Assembly: GCA_038211295.1 (NCBI GenBank)
Contig: JBBQVS010000086.1
Coordinates: forward strand, 1 to 16,408
Source of the DNA: JBBQVS01 sp038211295
Lineage (GTDB): Bacteria; Chloroflexota; Ktedonobacteria; Ktedonobacterales; Ktedonobacteraceae
Direction of reading: 5' to 3'
Length of the DNA stretch: 16,408 bases
The position numbers were made by a program, and so were the translations under genes. The number at the start of each line of letters is the position of its first letter. Within the stretch, counting starts at the first letter, position 1. The notes below the pieces were generated by a model, which worked only from the letters and a program-made list of their open reading frames with translations, ran no database searches and was not told the DNA's origin. Below, in pieces: positions 7,790-15,249 of the stretch.

Positions 7790-8997
7790 TTGAGCAACAT
7801 TGTATCAGTAAACAGGATAGCCGTTACGAGGTCATAGACTGCGTGGCGTTTGCGTCTAAAAATCTGTACAATGCTGCGCTCTACGAAATGCGTCAAACGT
7901 TCATCCATACAGGCCGACGCCTCTTCTACAATGAACTCTATCACCTGATGAAGAGTCACGAAGCCTATCAAGCGTTACCTGCAAAAGGTGCTCAACAAGT
8001 GGTGAAGTTGCTTGACAAGAATTGGACTTCGTACTTTGAGGCCATGAAAGCCTATCGCCTGGACCCATCAAAGTTTTTAGGGCATCCCAAACTGCCCAAG
8101 TACAAGGACAAGCAGAAGGGGCGTAACAGCCTTGTCTTTACTGTACAGGCCGTGAGCAAGAAAGGACTCAGCAGAGGCATTGTGCAACCGTCAGGCGTCC
8201 CTATCGAGATACAGACCACGCACACAAACGTCAATCAAGTACGCATCGTGCCACGCGGTAACTACTACGTGGTAGAAGTGGTGTACACGCAAGAGGTCAA
8301 GCAAGCCGATGTAGACGCATCGCGAGTCGCATCCCTGGACCTGGGAATAAATAATCTTGTAGCTCTAACATCAAACAAAGTTGGCTTTGTGCCAAGACTG
8401 GTTAACGGGAGACCTATCAAGAGCATCAACCAATTCTACAATAAGCACCGTTCAGACCTGCAATCACACTTGCCTAAAGGACACTATAGCTCACGCTTTA
8501 TGGAACGCTTTACTGACAAGCGTACACGTAAGATTGAACACTACTTGCATACCGCCTCACGACGCATCATTGACTTGCTCATTGCTGAGAGGATAGGAAC
8601 GCTTGTCATTGGCAACAATCCCATGTGGAAGCAAGAAGCAAACATGGGCAAGCGTAACAATCAGCAATTCGTCATGATACCTCATGCTCGTTTCATTGCC
8701 ATGCTGACGTATAAAGCGGAATTAGTCGGGATACAGGTGATTATAGGGGAAGAGAGTTATACCAGTAAAGCCTCGTTTCTTGACCTTGACCCTCTCCCCA
8801 CGTACGGTAACAAAAACAAGGATGTGGTTTTTAGTGGGAAACGGGTCAAGCGCGGTCTGTACAAAGCTGCAAACGGGCGCATGATAAACGCCGACGTGAA
8901 CGGCAGTTATAATATCATGCGAAAAGTAGCACCTGACGCTCTTCGGGGCAAGGGTGTAGAGGATGCTGTAGTGCATCCCATACGGTTACACGTATAA
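7780..8997 (+). CDS. tnpB: TnpB RNA-guided nuclease homologue (IS607-type, divergent RuvC)
   Basis: A 405-aa TnpB, ancestor-like relative of Cas12 nucleases; such proteins use an RNA from the element's right end to cut at target sites and favour element retention. The RuvC-I motif is SLDLGIN (D187) and RuvC-III is NADVNGSYNI (D372). The block LVIGNNPMWKQE (275-286) stands where canonical TnpB has the E-D-L of RuvC-II, but there is Gly at 278; E286 or E324/E325 in GEESYTSK could replace the missing acid. The usual CXXC...CXXC zinc finger between RuvC-II and III is absent: the equivalent segment reads ESYTSKASFLDLD with no Cys. These traits define a known-looking subgroup rather than damage, since the frame is full-length and otherwise conserved. 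GAGGAAG inside tnpA serves as ribosome site. Activity cannot be judged by sequence alone. Confidence 0.92.
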   Translation: MQLVEQHCISKQDSRYEVIDCVAFASKNLYNAALYEMRQTFIHTGRRLFYNELYHLMKSHEAYQALPAKGAQQVVKLLDKNWTSYFEAMKAYRLDPSKFLGHPKLPKYKDKQKGRNSLVFTVQAVSKKGLSRGIVQPSGVPIEIQTTHTNVNQVRIVPRGNYYVVEVVYTQEVKQADVDASRVASLDLGINNLVALTSNKVGFVPRLVNGRPIKSINQFYNKHRSDLQSHLPKGHYSSRFMERFTDKRTRKIEHYLHTASRRIIDLLIAERIGTLVIGNNPMWKQEANMGKRNNQQFVMIPHARFIAMLTYKAELVGIQVIIGEESYTSKASFLDLDPLPTYGNKNKDVVFSGKRVKRGLYKAANGRMINADVNGSYNIMRKVAPDALRGKGVEDAVVHPIRLHV

Positions 8998-9075
8998 AGC
9001 TGAGTCGCTAGCATACGCTAGTTTCTTGGAACTATAAGCGGCATGATAGAGGAAAGGGATTTGCCACTGCCGTGC
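8900..9075 (+). ncRNA. Candidate omega/reRNA region at the tnpB 3' end
   Basis: TnpB guide RNAs are normally made from the tnpB 3' end and the right end of the element. Here the end of tnpB is followed by a hairpin CTAGC-ATAC-GCTAG (9008-9021) and a possible longer pairing of CGGCA (9039-9043) with TGCCG (9068-9072). Limits are a guess from position; no guide boundary can be seen. Confidence 0.3.
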
Positions 9076-9087
9076 GCTCTTATGCTT

Positions 9088-10044
9088 TTAGCAAGTTGGA
9101 CACAAAACCAACGGCTCTTGTTCCTCGATTGCCTCAAGTGCAGTTATCTCGATATATCTATCAGTATAATGGCATGATATCGGGGCGGGCTTGTTCCATG
9201 TACCAGTGACGACGTATTCGATCTCTTCGCTCTTAAAGTCTTCTGCATCGAGAGCATTTTCCGGGCCGTCGCGAAAACTGCGTAGCCAGTCGCGAACATC
9301 TTTGTCGTCAAGATGTGGTGCATCCTCGCTAACAAACCATTCCGCGATACCCTGGAGATAGAAACGAAAATCTGGGGGGAGCGCATGTTGACGGCGTATA
9401 GGATAGGCACGTTCGCGCACATCTTCATAGCCAGCCTGACGAAGGTAGCCTGCGAGCTTAGAGCCAACCCAGCTATCCTCAAAGGTATAGCCGGCCTCGA
9501 CGCGCTGAAATTCCCAGTATTCGCGGGCCTGAAGTACACGAGCTTGAAGCCCGGAGTCGATAGCATGAAAGCGCATTGTACCAAAATCGATATCCTTGAT
9601 TGCAAGCCTGCCGCCTTGAGCAAGGTACGGCCCCATAGCCGCGAAGGTCGCCACAGGGTCGGGAAGATACTGACTGACGTTCGCGCTAAAGATGAGATCG
9701 ACCTTTCCCAGAGGAACAGGCAGCTCTTCCAGAAGCGCGCGTTTATACTCGACCTGATGCCTATACCAACGATTGGCACTGCGGCTCTGCGCTGTGACCA
9801 GAGCCTCCGGCGAGATATCGACGCCAACAATGTGGCCGCGCGACCCGATGGCACGCGCGAGCAGAGGCGTCCACAGGCCGGGGCCGCACCCTGCATCGAC
9901 AACAAAACTTTCTTTTTTTATAGCGAGGTCGCGTACCATTTGTTCGCGTTCCTGTGCTTTGCTCTGGTGATGTGTTACTAGCCATTCAATGGCATTAAGT
10001 GGAAGGCCACATTCGTTCACATGCACTACATCGTTTACTGCCAT
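9088..10044 (-). CDS. Class I SAM-dependent methyltransferase
   Basis: A 318-aa cytosolic protein with a Rossmann-type SAM-binding domain: motif I VVDAGCGPGLWT (48-59), an acidic residue at the end of strand 2 (VGVDIS, D76) for the ribose, and motif IV-like LIFSANVSQYLPDP near 117-130, followed by YLAQGGRLAIKDIDF as post-motif strand. The C-terminal third (about 200-318) is unlike small-molecule methyltransferases I know and ends in LVLCPTC, with two Cys. The substrate cannot be inferred. GGGAT precedes the ATG at moderate distance, and a minus-strand promoter is visible at 10113-10142. The gene ends 90 bases from tnpB; there is no sign that the IS607 element disrupted it. Confidence 0.85.
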   Translation of the reverse strand: MAVNDVVHVNECGLPLNAIEWLVTHHQSKAQEREQMVRDLAIKKESFVVDAGCGPGLWTPLLARAIGSRGHIVGVDISPEALVTAQSRSANRWYRHQVEYKRALLEELPVPLGKVDLIFSANVSQYLPDPVATFAAMGPYLAQGGRLAIKDIDFGTMRFHAIDSGLQARVLQAREYWEFQRVEAGYTFEDSWVGSKLAGYLRQAGYEDVRERAYPIRRQHALPPDFRFYLQGIAEWFVSEDAPHLDDKDVRDWLRSFRDGPENALDAEDFKSEEIEYVVTGTWNKPAPISCHYTDRYIEITALEAIEEQEPLVLCPTC

Positions 10045-10112
10045 GACTCTTTATCCCTATCATATCCCTTGAAGTTGCGAAAAGCAATTCCTATGCTCTT
10101 TAGCACACGCAA

Positions 10113-10142
10113 ATATTACCCGAAAATTAGCATTGTCTACAA
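10113..10142 (-). promoter_or_regulatory. Putative promoter of the methyltransferase gene
   Basis: On the minus strand TTGTAG (10137-10142) and TAATAT (10113-10118) are 18 nt apart, about 70 nt upstream of the start codon. Confidence 0.4.
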
Positions 10143-10411
10143 CATTTCGGTACTTTTAGTTTTACATTGTGCAACGTAAAAAATAGACGTTCGTGCAAGC
10201 ACTCTCTATTTATATTGTAAAATGTTTTAAAATGATAAAAGAGGTAGTTGAAAGAGGACATGTATGCGGAACCGCACCCTTTTATAAGAGAAAAGTGTGT
10301 AGAGAAATAAAAGTAGTGTGTACCTAAAAAACGTATTATGCATCATGGCACAAATGTGTAATGCGTGTTGCGTTGTTTCGGCAAGTTTGCTGCAAAATTG
10401 TGTAGCGATTG

Positions 10412-10420
10412 TGTTATACT
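10412..10420 (+). promoter_or_regulatory. Extended -10 promoter of the HTH/GAF regulator gene
   Basis: TG-T-TATACT is an extended -10 element, 65 nt before the ATG. The best -35 candidate, TGCAAA (10391-10396, 18-nt spacer), is weak, which is usual with an extended -10. The ribosome site GGAGGG follows at about 10466-10472. Confidence 0.5.
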
Positions 10421-10484
10421 ATGTCAAGTAGCAATTTTTACTGAGATAGGATTATCTTCATTATGAACGGAGGGACCGTGTTCC

Positions 10485-11654
10485 ATGGATATTGACAAGG
10501 AAGTACCTGAGCCACGTAGAAAACGGGGGCGTCCTCTGGGTTCTAAGAAGAAACAGTTTCTTCCACTCCCTGATGAGCAGCCAACTTCAGCGGAAATCGT
10601 TTTTGACGATGAGCAACTGGCATATACAATATCAGAGGAAAAGCTTTCACCATTTAGTAGCCTGCTACGTCATATTCTACGCCATGATCGTAGCGAGATC
10701 GCACGCGTTGCCAGAGATTTAGATGTTGTGGAAGTCACTGTGTATCGTTGGATAAACGGCAGTTCAGAGCCGCGTGTGGCGCACCTGAAACGTCTACCAG
10801 AGGTGCTGAGTGAGCATCATGGCAATCTGACTTACGCGATTAACCAGACCTTCCCCGGCGTGCTTGATCCCCCCTCGCTTGGTATTCGCGAGATCAAGAA
10901 AGATATCTACCGTCGCGTGCATGAGCTGATTGCTACTACGGCGGAAGACGACGCGCGTTCCTGGCAAGTGACACAGGCGATTTTTGATTACGTACTCATG
11001 CACCTTGACTCTGAGAGACGTGGCCTGTCGGTTACTTACGCAAGCCTGATGCCCCCACACGAAGATGGCATTCACTCGTTACGTGAGGCCACGATGCGCG
11101 GTAATTACCCCTGGCCCTTTAGCCTTGAGAGTCGCGCCTACCTGGGTAGTACAACGCTCGCGGGAGCCGCCGCGGACTCGCGACAACTCAAAACGTGGGA
11201 GAACATGGGCAACGAGGAACGCTTACAGGTGGATATCGACGAGTTCGAGCGTAGTGCCGCCGCCTGCCCTGTCATTTTCGCGGAGCGTATCGCGGGCGTG
11301 TTAATCGTTTCCAGCAAACAACCTGGCTTCTTCACCGATAGCACCGCCTGTCAGTCCGTCGTCGAATACGCACGCCTGTTCTCGCTTGCGCTCAGTCGAG
11401 AAGCGTTCTATCCGTACTCCGCCATAAAATTACGACCAATGCCGGATGTGAAATGGCAACGTGCGGAAATAGGCCGCTCGTATGTCAATCGCATCATTAC
11501 CTATGCACGCAAGCATATGATTGCACGACCAGAAGCCGAACAACAAGTTCTTATCGAGATGGAGCGCGAATTTGAAGAACTGGGACGCCATCTCAGCGAG
11601 CAACAAAAAACAGAACCAACGCGCAAAAATCAAGAGATATGGGAGAGTAGATAG
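10485..11654 (+). CDS. HTH and GAF-like domain regulator
   Basis: A 389-aa probable transcription regulator. The N-terminus is basic with an AT-hook-like RRKRGRPLGSKKK (11-23). Residues about 58-108 look like a Cro/C1-type helix-turn-helix: RSEIARVARDLDVVEVTVYRWINGSS, a central motif with the recognition-helix pattern VTVYRWI. A second half (about 140-310) has the alternating strand/helix pattern of a GAF sensor domain, including AACPVIFAERIAGVLIVSS, where a core strand pair is seen, followed by a helical C-terminus ending in a charged tail. The protein would bind DNA in response to a small ligand, but the ligand is unknown. The start is fixed by GGAGGG about 12 nt upstream. A strong hairpin terminator follows at 11686, so it is separate from the Kiwa-like genes downstream, although it could still regulate them. 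Confidence 0.75.
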   Translation: MDIDKEVPEPRRKRGRPLGSKKKQFLPLPDEQPTSAEIVFDDEQLAYTISEEKLSPFSSLLRHILRHDRSEIARVARDLDVVEVTVYRWINGSSEPRVAHLKRLPEVLSEHHGNLTYAINQTFPGVLDPPSLGIREIKKDIYRRVHELIATTAEDDARSWQVTQAIFDYVLMHLDSERRGLSVTYASLMPPHEDGIHSLREATMRGNYPWPFSLESRAYLGSTTLAGAAADSRQLKTWENMGNEERLQVDIDEFERSAAACPVIFAERIAGVLIVSSKQPGFFTDSTACQSVVEYARLFSLALSREAFYPYSAIKLRPMPDVKWQRAEIGRSYVNRIITYARKHMIARPEAEQQVLIEMEREFEELGRHLSEQQKTEPTRKNQEIWESR

Positions 11655-11685
11655 CCATAAGTACCAGTAAGGAATTCGCAGCAGC

Positions 11686-11706
11686 AGGAGACCACACAGG
11701 TCTCCT
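11686..11706 (+). terminator. Terminator after the HTH/GAF gene
   Basis: An 8-bp perfect stem AGGAGACC / GGTCTCCT with loop ACACA lies 31 bases past the stop codon and is followed by TATTGTGTTT. It insulates the downstream gene cluster. Confidence 0.75.
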
Positions 11707-11730
11707 TATTGTGTTTCACCTACCAACTTC

Positions 11731-11759
11731 TTGCGTCCCAAAAAGAAGTAGTATAGTAT
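11731..11759 (+). promoter_or_regulatory. Putative promoter of the Kiwa-like cluster
   Basis: TTGCGT (11731-11736) and TAGTAT (11754-11759) have a 17-nt spacer; an overlapping TATAGT (11752-11757) is a better -10 but with a 15-nt spacer. It lies between the terminator and the membrane protein gene, in the right place for a separate transcription unit. Confidence 0.4.
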
Positions 11760-11838
11760 AGACACCGAAAAGGAAGCGTGGAAACCAGAAAGGTTTCTTT
11801 GCTTTCTTGCTCTCTCTGCGGAAAGGATGCTTCTCACT

Positions 11839-12351
11839 ATGCCAAATCTGTTTATACGCTGCCTGCTCTTTATCAGCTCTTACTTTCCGCTCGCTATCAT
11901 CTTCTGCATTCTCCTGTGGGAAAAGCATCTGTTATGGGCCGTGCTTATTCTCCTTGTCGGTGCTAGTGGCCTTGTTATTCTCTTGCTCTACTTTTTATTG
12001 ATCGTGCCACGCCGCACGCAATCGCACGAGGTGGTCGCCACGCTAGAAAGACACGACGGCGATGTGTTGAGTTATGTCGCAAGCTATCTTGTGCCTTTCG
12101 TAAGTATTGACTTCAATACCGCGCAAGTCTGGGCCTTACTAGTATTTTTCGTTGTTTTATTGATTATTTATGTCAATTCCAATATGATCTATATTAACCC
12201 AATGCTCAGCATTATGGGCTATCACCTCTACGGAGTTACGATAGAACACAATGAAGAGACGTTTTATCTTCTGACGCGCCAACGTGTCGCGTTACGAAGC
12301 AGTATTCGTGTTGTGCATATTGGCGACACAACATTTTTTCAGCTAAAGTAA
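11839..12351 (+). CDS. kwaA: Kiwa membrane component KwaA-like protein
   Basis: A 170-aa integral membrane protein with hydrophobic spans at about 6-25, 29-55 and 95-113 and a weaker one near 77-90. A soluble C-terminal tail of about 55 residues follows. The stretch SYLVPFVSIDF followed by a hydrophobic helix and then SNMIYINPMLSIMGYHLYGV resembles the C-terminal half of KwaA proteins from memory of the family. KwaA is the membrane subunit of the Kiwa anti-phage system, which pairs with the DUF4868 protein KwaB at the envelope. The immediate downstream neighbour is KwaB-like, which strongly supports the call. The ATG at 11839 is preferred over 11827, because GGAAAGG ends directly before 11827 and could not serve it; the spacing to 11839 is 12 nt, somewhat long. 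A family search is needed to secure the assignment. Confidence 0.72.
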   Translation: MPNLFIRCLLFISSYFPLAIIFCILLWEKHLLWAVLILLVGASGLVILLLYFLLIVPRRTQSHEVVATLERHDGDVLSYVASYLVPFVSIDFNTAQVWALLVFFVVLLIIYVNSNMIYINPMLSIMGYHLYGVTIEHNEETFYLLTRQRVALRSSIRVVHIGDTTFFQLK

Positions 12352-12384
12352 TGCCTATATTGTAGATTGAAGGAGCGGGTGCTT

Positions 12385-13413
12385 ATGAATGCTCCCTATG
12401 GCGCAACATTTGAAGACCTCTTCTCCCTTGAATTAGAGAAGCTCGACGGGAAAAAAGTAGTAGATGCCTGTGACGTAACCGTCTGTCTCGCTTCAACTAT
12501 GCAGCAAGACACGCTTGAATTTCGTCGTCTTGAACTTTCAAAGAACCTTGAGGGAAAATTCCGTGAGAAAATACGCGATTTCCTTGCCACATATCGCAAA
12601 ACTTGGGTGAGTGGCGGGCAAGTCATTTATCCCCATCAAAGCGATAGTAAGCCGGAAGAACACGAAGTCGAGTATGTCAACCTCATAGAAGAGGACTACG
12701 CGTTTATCAAGGCACAGGTTGACCCTCTTCGCGCCTATCAGGACAAATTACCCTTTCGCCAGGATGAGACCGCTTTTGTAAACGGCTTGCGCTTCTATGT
12801 GATTATGGTAAAGCCGTTGAACAATCCGCAGGACATGGTGTACTTTTACCGTGCGTACCGCAGTCGGCAGTTGCTCAGTCAATCACGCCTGTTTGGTGCC
12901 ATCTGGCGTGGCGAAAATGAGTTTGATCTGATTAAAGAACCAACTTTGATTTTCGACAATTCCATAGATTGCATTAGTCGTGGAGATGCTCTCTTTATGC
13001 TTAAAAAAGAGAGCTTCCACACAATGTTTCGTTTCTTTGAGGAGTTGGAAAAGTCAGTGAACATCGCCGTTACTAGTATTCACACTCAGCTGACGCATAT
13101 TCAGGTCGTGGTTGATGGCTATGACAGCTTTGTCAACGATTGTAAGAAAAACCGCTTGAAGATGGCCATGCTCAACAATATTGCGAAAAAGTCCTATCTC
13201 AAAGACCTTACGCCGGCTAAAATCAAACGCGTGGTTGATCGACTCGACAAAAACGTTGTTGGAGAAGAATTTCTCATGGCCTTCACAAAAGAGCAGAAGC
13301 TGCTCTATGACGCAAAGCGACCCTGGGTACTGCTCAAATTGCTGGGGGACAGTTATCTCTGGTCAGAATTGACGATGGTTGGGTACGAGGTAAACGGGAA
13401 GCGCGAATTGTAG
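12385..13413 (+). CDS. kwaB: Kiwa effector/DNA-binding component KwaB-like protein (DUF4868)
   Basis: A 342-aa soluble protein matching the DUF4868/KwaB pattern. The core (about 133-330) runs from GLRFYVIMVKP through DLIKEPTLIFDNSIDC, then ALFMLKKESFHTMFRFFEEL (a conserved strand followed by a Phe-rich helix, as in DUF4868), helices with NRLKMAMLNNIAKKS, and ends WVLLKLLGDSYLWSELTM, a close match to the C-terminal LLND-x-x-L-x-SELT block I recall of KwaB. In known Kiwa systems KwaB forms a complex with the membrane protein KwaA and binds DNA during phage infection; no nuclease motif is obvious. AAGGAG lies 9 nt before the ATG at 12385; an in-frame TTG at 12367 overlaps the ribosome site and is rejected. 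It follows kwaA by 33 bases, so it is cotranscribed. Confidence 0.8.
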   Translation: MNAPYGATFEDLFSLELEKLDGKKVVDACDVTVCLASTMQQDTLEFRRLELSKNLEGKFREKIRDFLATYRKTWVSGGQVIYPHQSDSKPEEHEVEYVNLIEEDYAFIKAQVDPLRAYQDKLPFRQDETAFVNGLRFYVIMVKPLNNPQDMVYFYRAYRSRQLLSQSRLFGAIWRGENEFDLIKEPTLIFDNSIDCISRGDALFMLKKESFHTMFRFFEELEKSVNIAVTSIHTQLTHIQVVVDGYDSFVNDCKKNRLKMAMLNNIAKKSYLKDLTPAKIKRVVDRLDKNVVGEEFLMAFTKEQKLLYDAKRPWVLLKLLGDSYLWSELTMVGYEVNGKREL

Positions 13414-13472
13414 ATAGTTGTATGTTGTCCTACGTACTATAAGAGAAAATGTTTGTCGAGGAGGACTTTTCT

Positions 13473-13967
13473 ATGTATTGCGCTCGATGTGGCGCACACA
13501 ATCTGGATGGCGCACACTTTTGCCAGAATTGTGGTGCGTCATTACAGGCCCCCGGTATGGCGATGCAGCGTCCGCCAATTGACCCGTATCCACTGTATGC
13601 GCCGCAAGAGGAACCAGAGCAACCTCTGCAAGCCCCAATGCGGCGTAGTACGCGCGGCACAAGGGCCGCAAGGATACATGACCCCTATCAAGACCAGATC
13701 AAACAACTAAAATTGCAGATCAGGCAGATGAAGCTGTACTTAAAGCAGATAAATACGCAGATGTCTGCTACCCGCGCTCAATATAACCAGACAAATGCTT
13801 TTGTACCGGAAGGTATTATCAAGCGCGGCTATAAGTGGTTCGAGGACGTGCGTCTGCTGGGGCCACAGCAGCAAAAACAACAACTACAACAACAGATTAT
13901 TCAGCTTGAGCAGCAGTTGCTAGGCTTGCAACAAAGTCAGATACAATGGAAAGTGGAACAGGGCTAG
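13473..13967 (+). CDS. Zn-ribbon and coiled-coil protein, third gene of the Kiwa-like cluster
   Basis: A 164-aa protein with an N-terminal zinc ribbon, MYCARCGAHN...FCQNCGASL (C3, C6, C17, C20), a Pro/Gln-rich linker (about 25-60), a basic stretch (57-67), and a coiled-coil C-terminus with two arms (about 72-107 and 131-163) that is very rich in Gln. There is no signal peptide or membrane span. Proteins with this short zinc ribbon are common orphan proteins in this type of genome, so membership in the defence system is not guaranteed. It has an excellent ribosome site, GAGGAGG 8 nt before the ATG, and begins 59 bases after kwaB with no terminator or convincing promoter between, consistent with one transcript. 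The upstream in-frame start at 13449 lacks a ribosome site. It could be an accessory subunit, an adaptor or a chance neighbour. Confidence 0.82.
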   Translation: MYCARCGAHNLDGAHFCQNCGASLQAPGMAMQRPPIDPYPLYAPQEEPEQPLQAPMRRSTRGTRAARIHDPYQDQIKQLKLQIRQMKLYLKQINTQMSATRAQYNQTNAFVPEGIIKRGYKWFEDVRLLGPQQQKQQLQQQIIQLEQQLLGLQQSQIQWKVEQG

Positions 13968-14015
13968 CTGAGATGATGAGTTGAGTAGAGCCTGGCACGG
14001 TTCAGTATATAGTAG

Positions 14016-14057
14016 TGGCGGTGGCTCGCCCCCGCCATGCCTCACACCGCGCCATGC
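14016..14057. repeat. G+C-rich intergenic repeat, copy B
   Basis: A hairpin TGGCGG-T-GGC-TC-GCC-C-CCGCCA (14016-14037; 9 pairs with one mismatch) is followed by CGCCATGC, CTCAC and GCGCCATGC (14033-14057). The same words in the same order occur at 73-102 near copy A. It lies between the convergent Zn-ribbon and YbdK-like genes. I infer a dispersed repeat; it may also act as a transcript-end structure. Confidence 0.4.
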
Positions 14058-14124
14058 TCTACCCATTCCCCGCTACGCTCATTTGCGTCTCTCATACAAT
14101 TTTCATTCTTGTTTCATCTGTTGC

Positions 14125-15249
14125 TTATCGATTGGTGTGGAGCGTCATACCTTGCAACGTTTGCTCCATCAGGAAGTTTGTCACAGCCTGCGTCTCGTGT
14201 GTCTCATTATAGACAGCTATCTGACGGTCCGCGCCGGTGCCACGTGGATTTTCCAGCAGGTCGCGGAGATAATTGATTTCGCGCCGACTGCCAAGATCGT
14301 CCACAACATCCTCCACGAAGTCCAGTAATTCTTCAATAGACTCACGCATACTCAAGCGGCGATTCTGGATAAAATCGACCACCTCGGCATCAAGTCCGTA
14401 GCGCATGGCACGCCATTTGTTTTCTTCGATGAAGTGGCGTGGCAACACATGAGTCGTCATATTGTGTGTATACATCCATGAGAGCTTCGCGATCAGAGCC
14501 TGACAGAGTGCGACGATGCCCAGCGTATCATCAACGGTGGCGGGCATATCGCAGATGCGAAACTCGATGGTGTTGAAAAAAGCGTGTGGGCGGATATCCC
14601 ACCAGATGCGCTTACCGTTGTCGATACAACCAGTACGAACGAGATGCTCGACATACGTGTCAAAGTCGTTCATAGAGGTGAAGGTGTCGGGAATGCCGGA
14701 GCGCGGAAAGCGTTTCCACACTACCGAGCGGTACGATTTCGTCCCGGAGAAGCGATCAGACCAGAAGGGTGAGTTCGATGAGAGGGCGAGCAAGTGTGGG
14801 AGCCATGTACGTACCTGATTCATGAGCGGAATAGTGATGGTGCGATCCTCAATGCCGACATGAACGTGTAGCCCGAAAATCAGAATTGAGCGTCCTACAT
14901 CCTGATATTCCTCTTCGAGCAACACATAGCGATCATTGCGTGTCCGCACCTGATCTTGCCAGTGTGCGTTAGGATGCGTGCCTGCGCTGATGAGTGCCAG
15001 ACCCTCACCATCGACCAGCCGCGCGAGCGTGGTACGAAGGCGTTGTACCTCGCGTCGTGCGTCGTGCATTGTGGGGCAAACGTCCGTCACCAGCTCAACT
15101 GTCGATTGCAACATCTCCGCCTTGATGCTTTCGCCGAGCAGGGGCGTCCCTTTTTCGAGAATAGTGTGAATGTGGGACGCAAGTTGGCCCGTTTGCTTAT
15201 CTACCATCTGAAATTCTTCTTCGACTCCGAGGGTAAAACGTGGTTTCAT
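14125..15249 (-). CDS. ybdK: Carboxylate-amine ligase, GCS2/YbdK family
   Basis: A 374-aa protein of the glutamate-cysteine ligase 2 family, ATP-dependent carboxylate-amine ligases. The diagnostic N-terminus LGVEEEFQMVD (7-17) has the metal-binding glutamates. The other blocks are also visible: ALISAGTHPNA (85-95), FGLHVHVGI (125-133), IWWDIRPH (215-222) and NTIEFRICDMPAT (226-238). Length agrees with YbdK (about 370 aa). E. coli YbdK has weak glutamate-cysteine ligase activity, so the true substrate of this homologue is open; no glutathione synthetase or related pathway gene is adjacent. The ATG has AAAGAGG 8 nt upstream. It converges with the Zn-ribbon gene across a short repeat-bearing gap. 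Confidence 0.93.
   Translation of the reverse strand: MKPRFTLGVEEEFQMVDKQTGQLASHIHTILEKGTPLLGESIKAEMLQSTVELVTDVCPTMHDARREVQRLRTTLARLVDGEGLALISAGTHPNAHWQDQVRTRNDRYVLLEEEYQDVGRSILIFGLHVHVGIEDRTITIPLMNQVRTWLPHLLALSSNSPFWSDRFSGTKSYRSVVWKRFPRSGIPDTFTSMNDFDTYVEHLVRTGCIDNGKRIWWDIRPHAFFNTIEFRICDMPATVDDTLGIVALCQALIAKLSWMYTHNMTTHVLPRHFIEENKWRAMRYGLDAEVVDFIQNRRLSMRESIEELLDFVEDVVDDLGSRREINYLRDLLENPRGTGADRQIAVYNETHETQAVTNFLMEQTLQGMTLHTNR

Larger units (their letters stand above)
7153..9021 (+). mobile_element. IS607-type element (tnpA + tnpB), ends approximate
   Basis: A serine-recombinase transposase overlaps a tnpB gene by 10 bases, the standard IS607 layout. The given limits are a 9-bp inverted match, CTAGCGTAT (7153-7161) and ATACGCTAG (9013-9021), that flanks the two genes; these could be recombinase-binding sites, and the true ends probably lie outside them (left end between 6966 and 7153, right end between 9021 and 9087). 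IS607 elements make no target duplication and lack long terminal inverted repeats, so the borders cannot be fixed from one copy. Both genes are intact and the element looks recent or functional. Confidence 0.7.
10045..10484. other. Intergenic region between divergent genes
   Basis: No gene is seen. It holds the two divergent promoters described separately and a short palindrome TGCGG-AA-CCGCA (10265-10276) that could be an operator. The remainder is A+T-rich. Confidence 0.5.

Noticed and set aside
9313..9981. 222-aa plus-strand frame opposite the methyltransferase
   Set aside because: It is antisense to a clearly conserved SAM-binding domain and has no recognisable domain or ribosome site.
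12367..12384. TTG start for the kwaB-like gene
   Set aside because: The codons would overlap the ribosome site AAGGAG that is well placed for the ATG at 12385.
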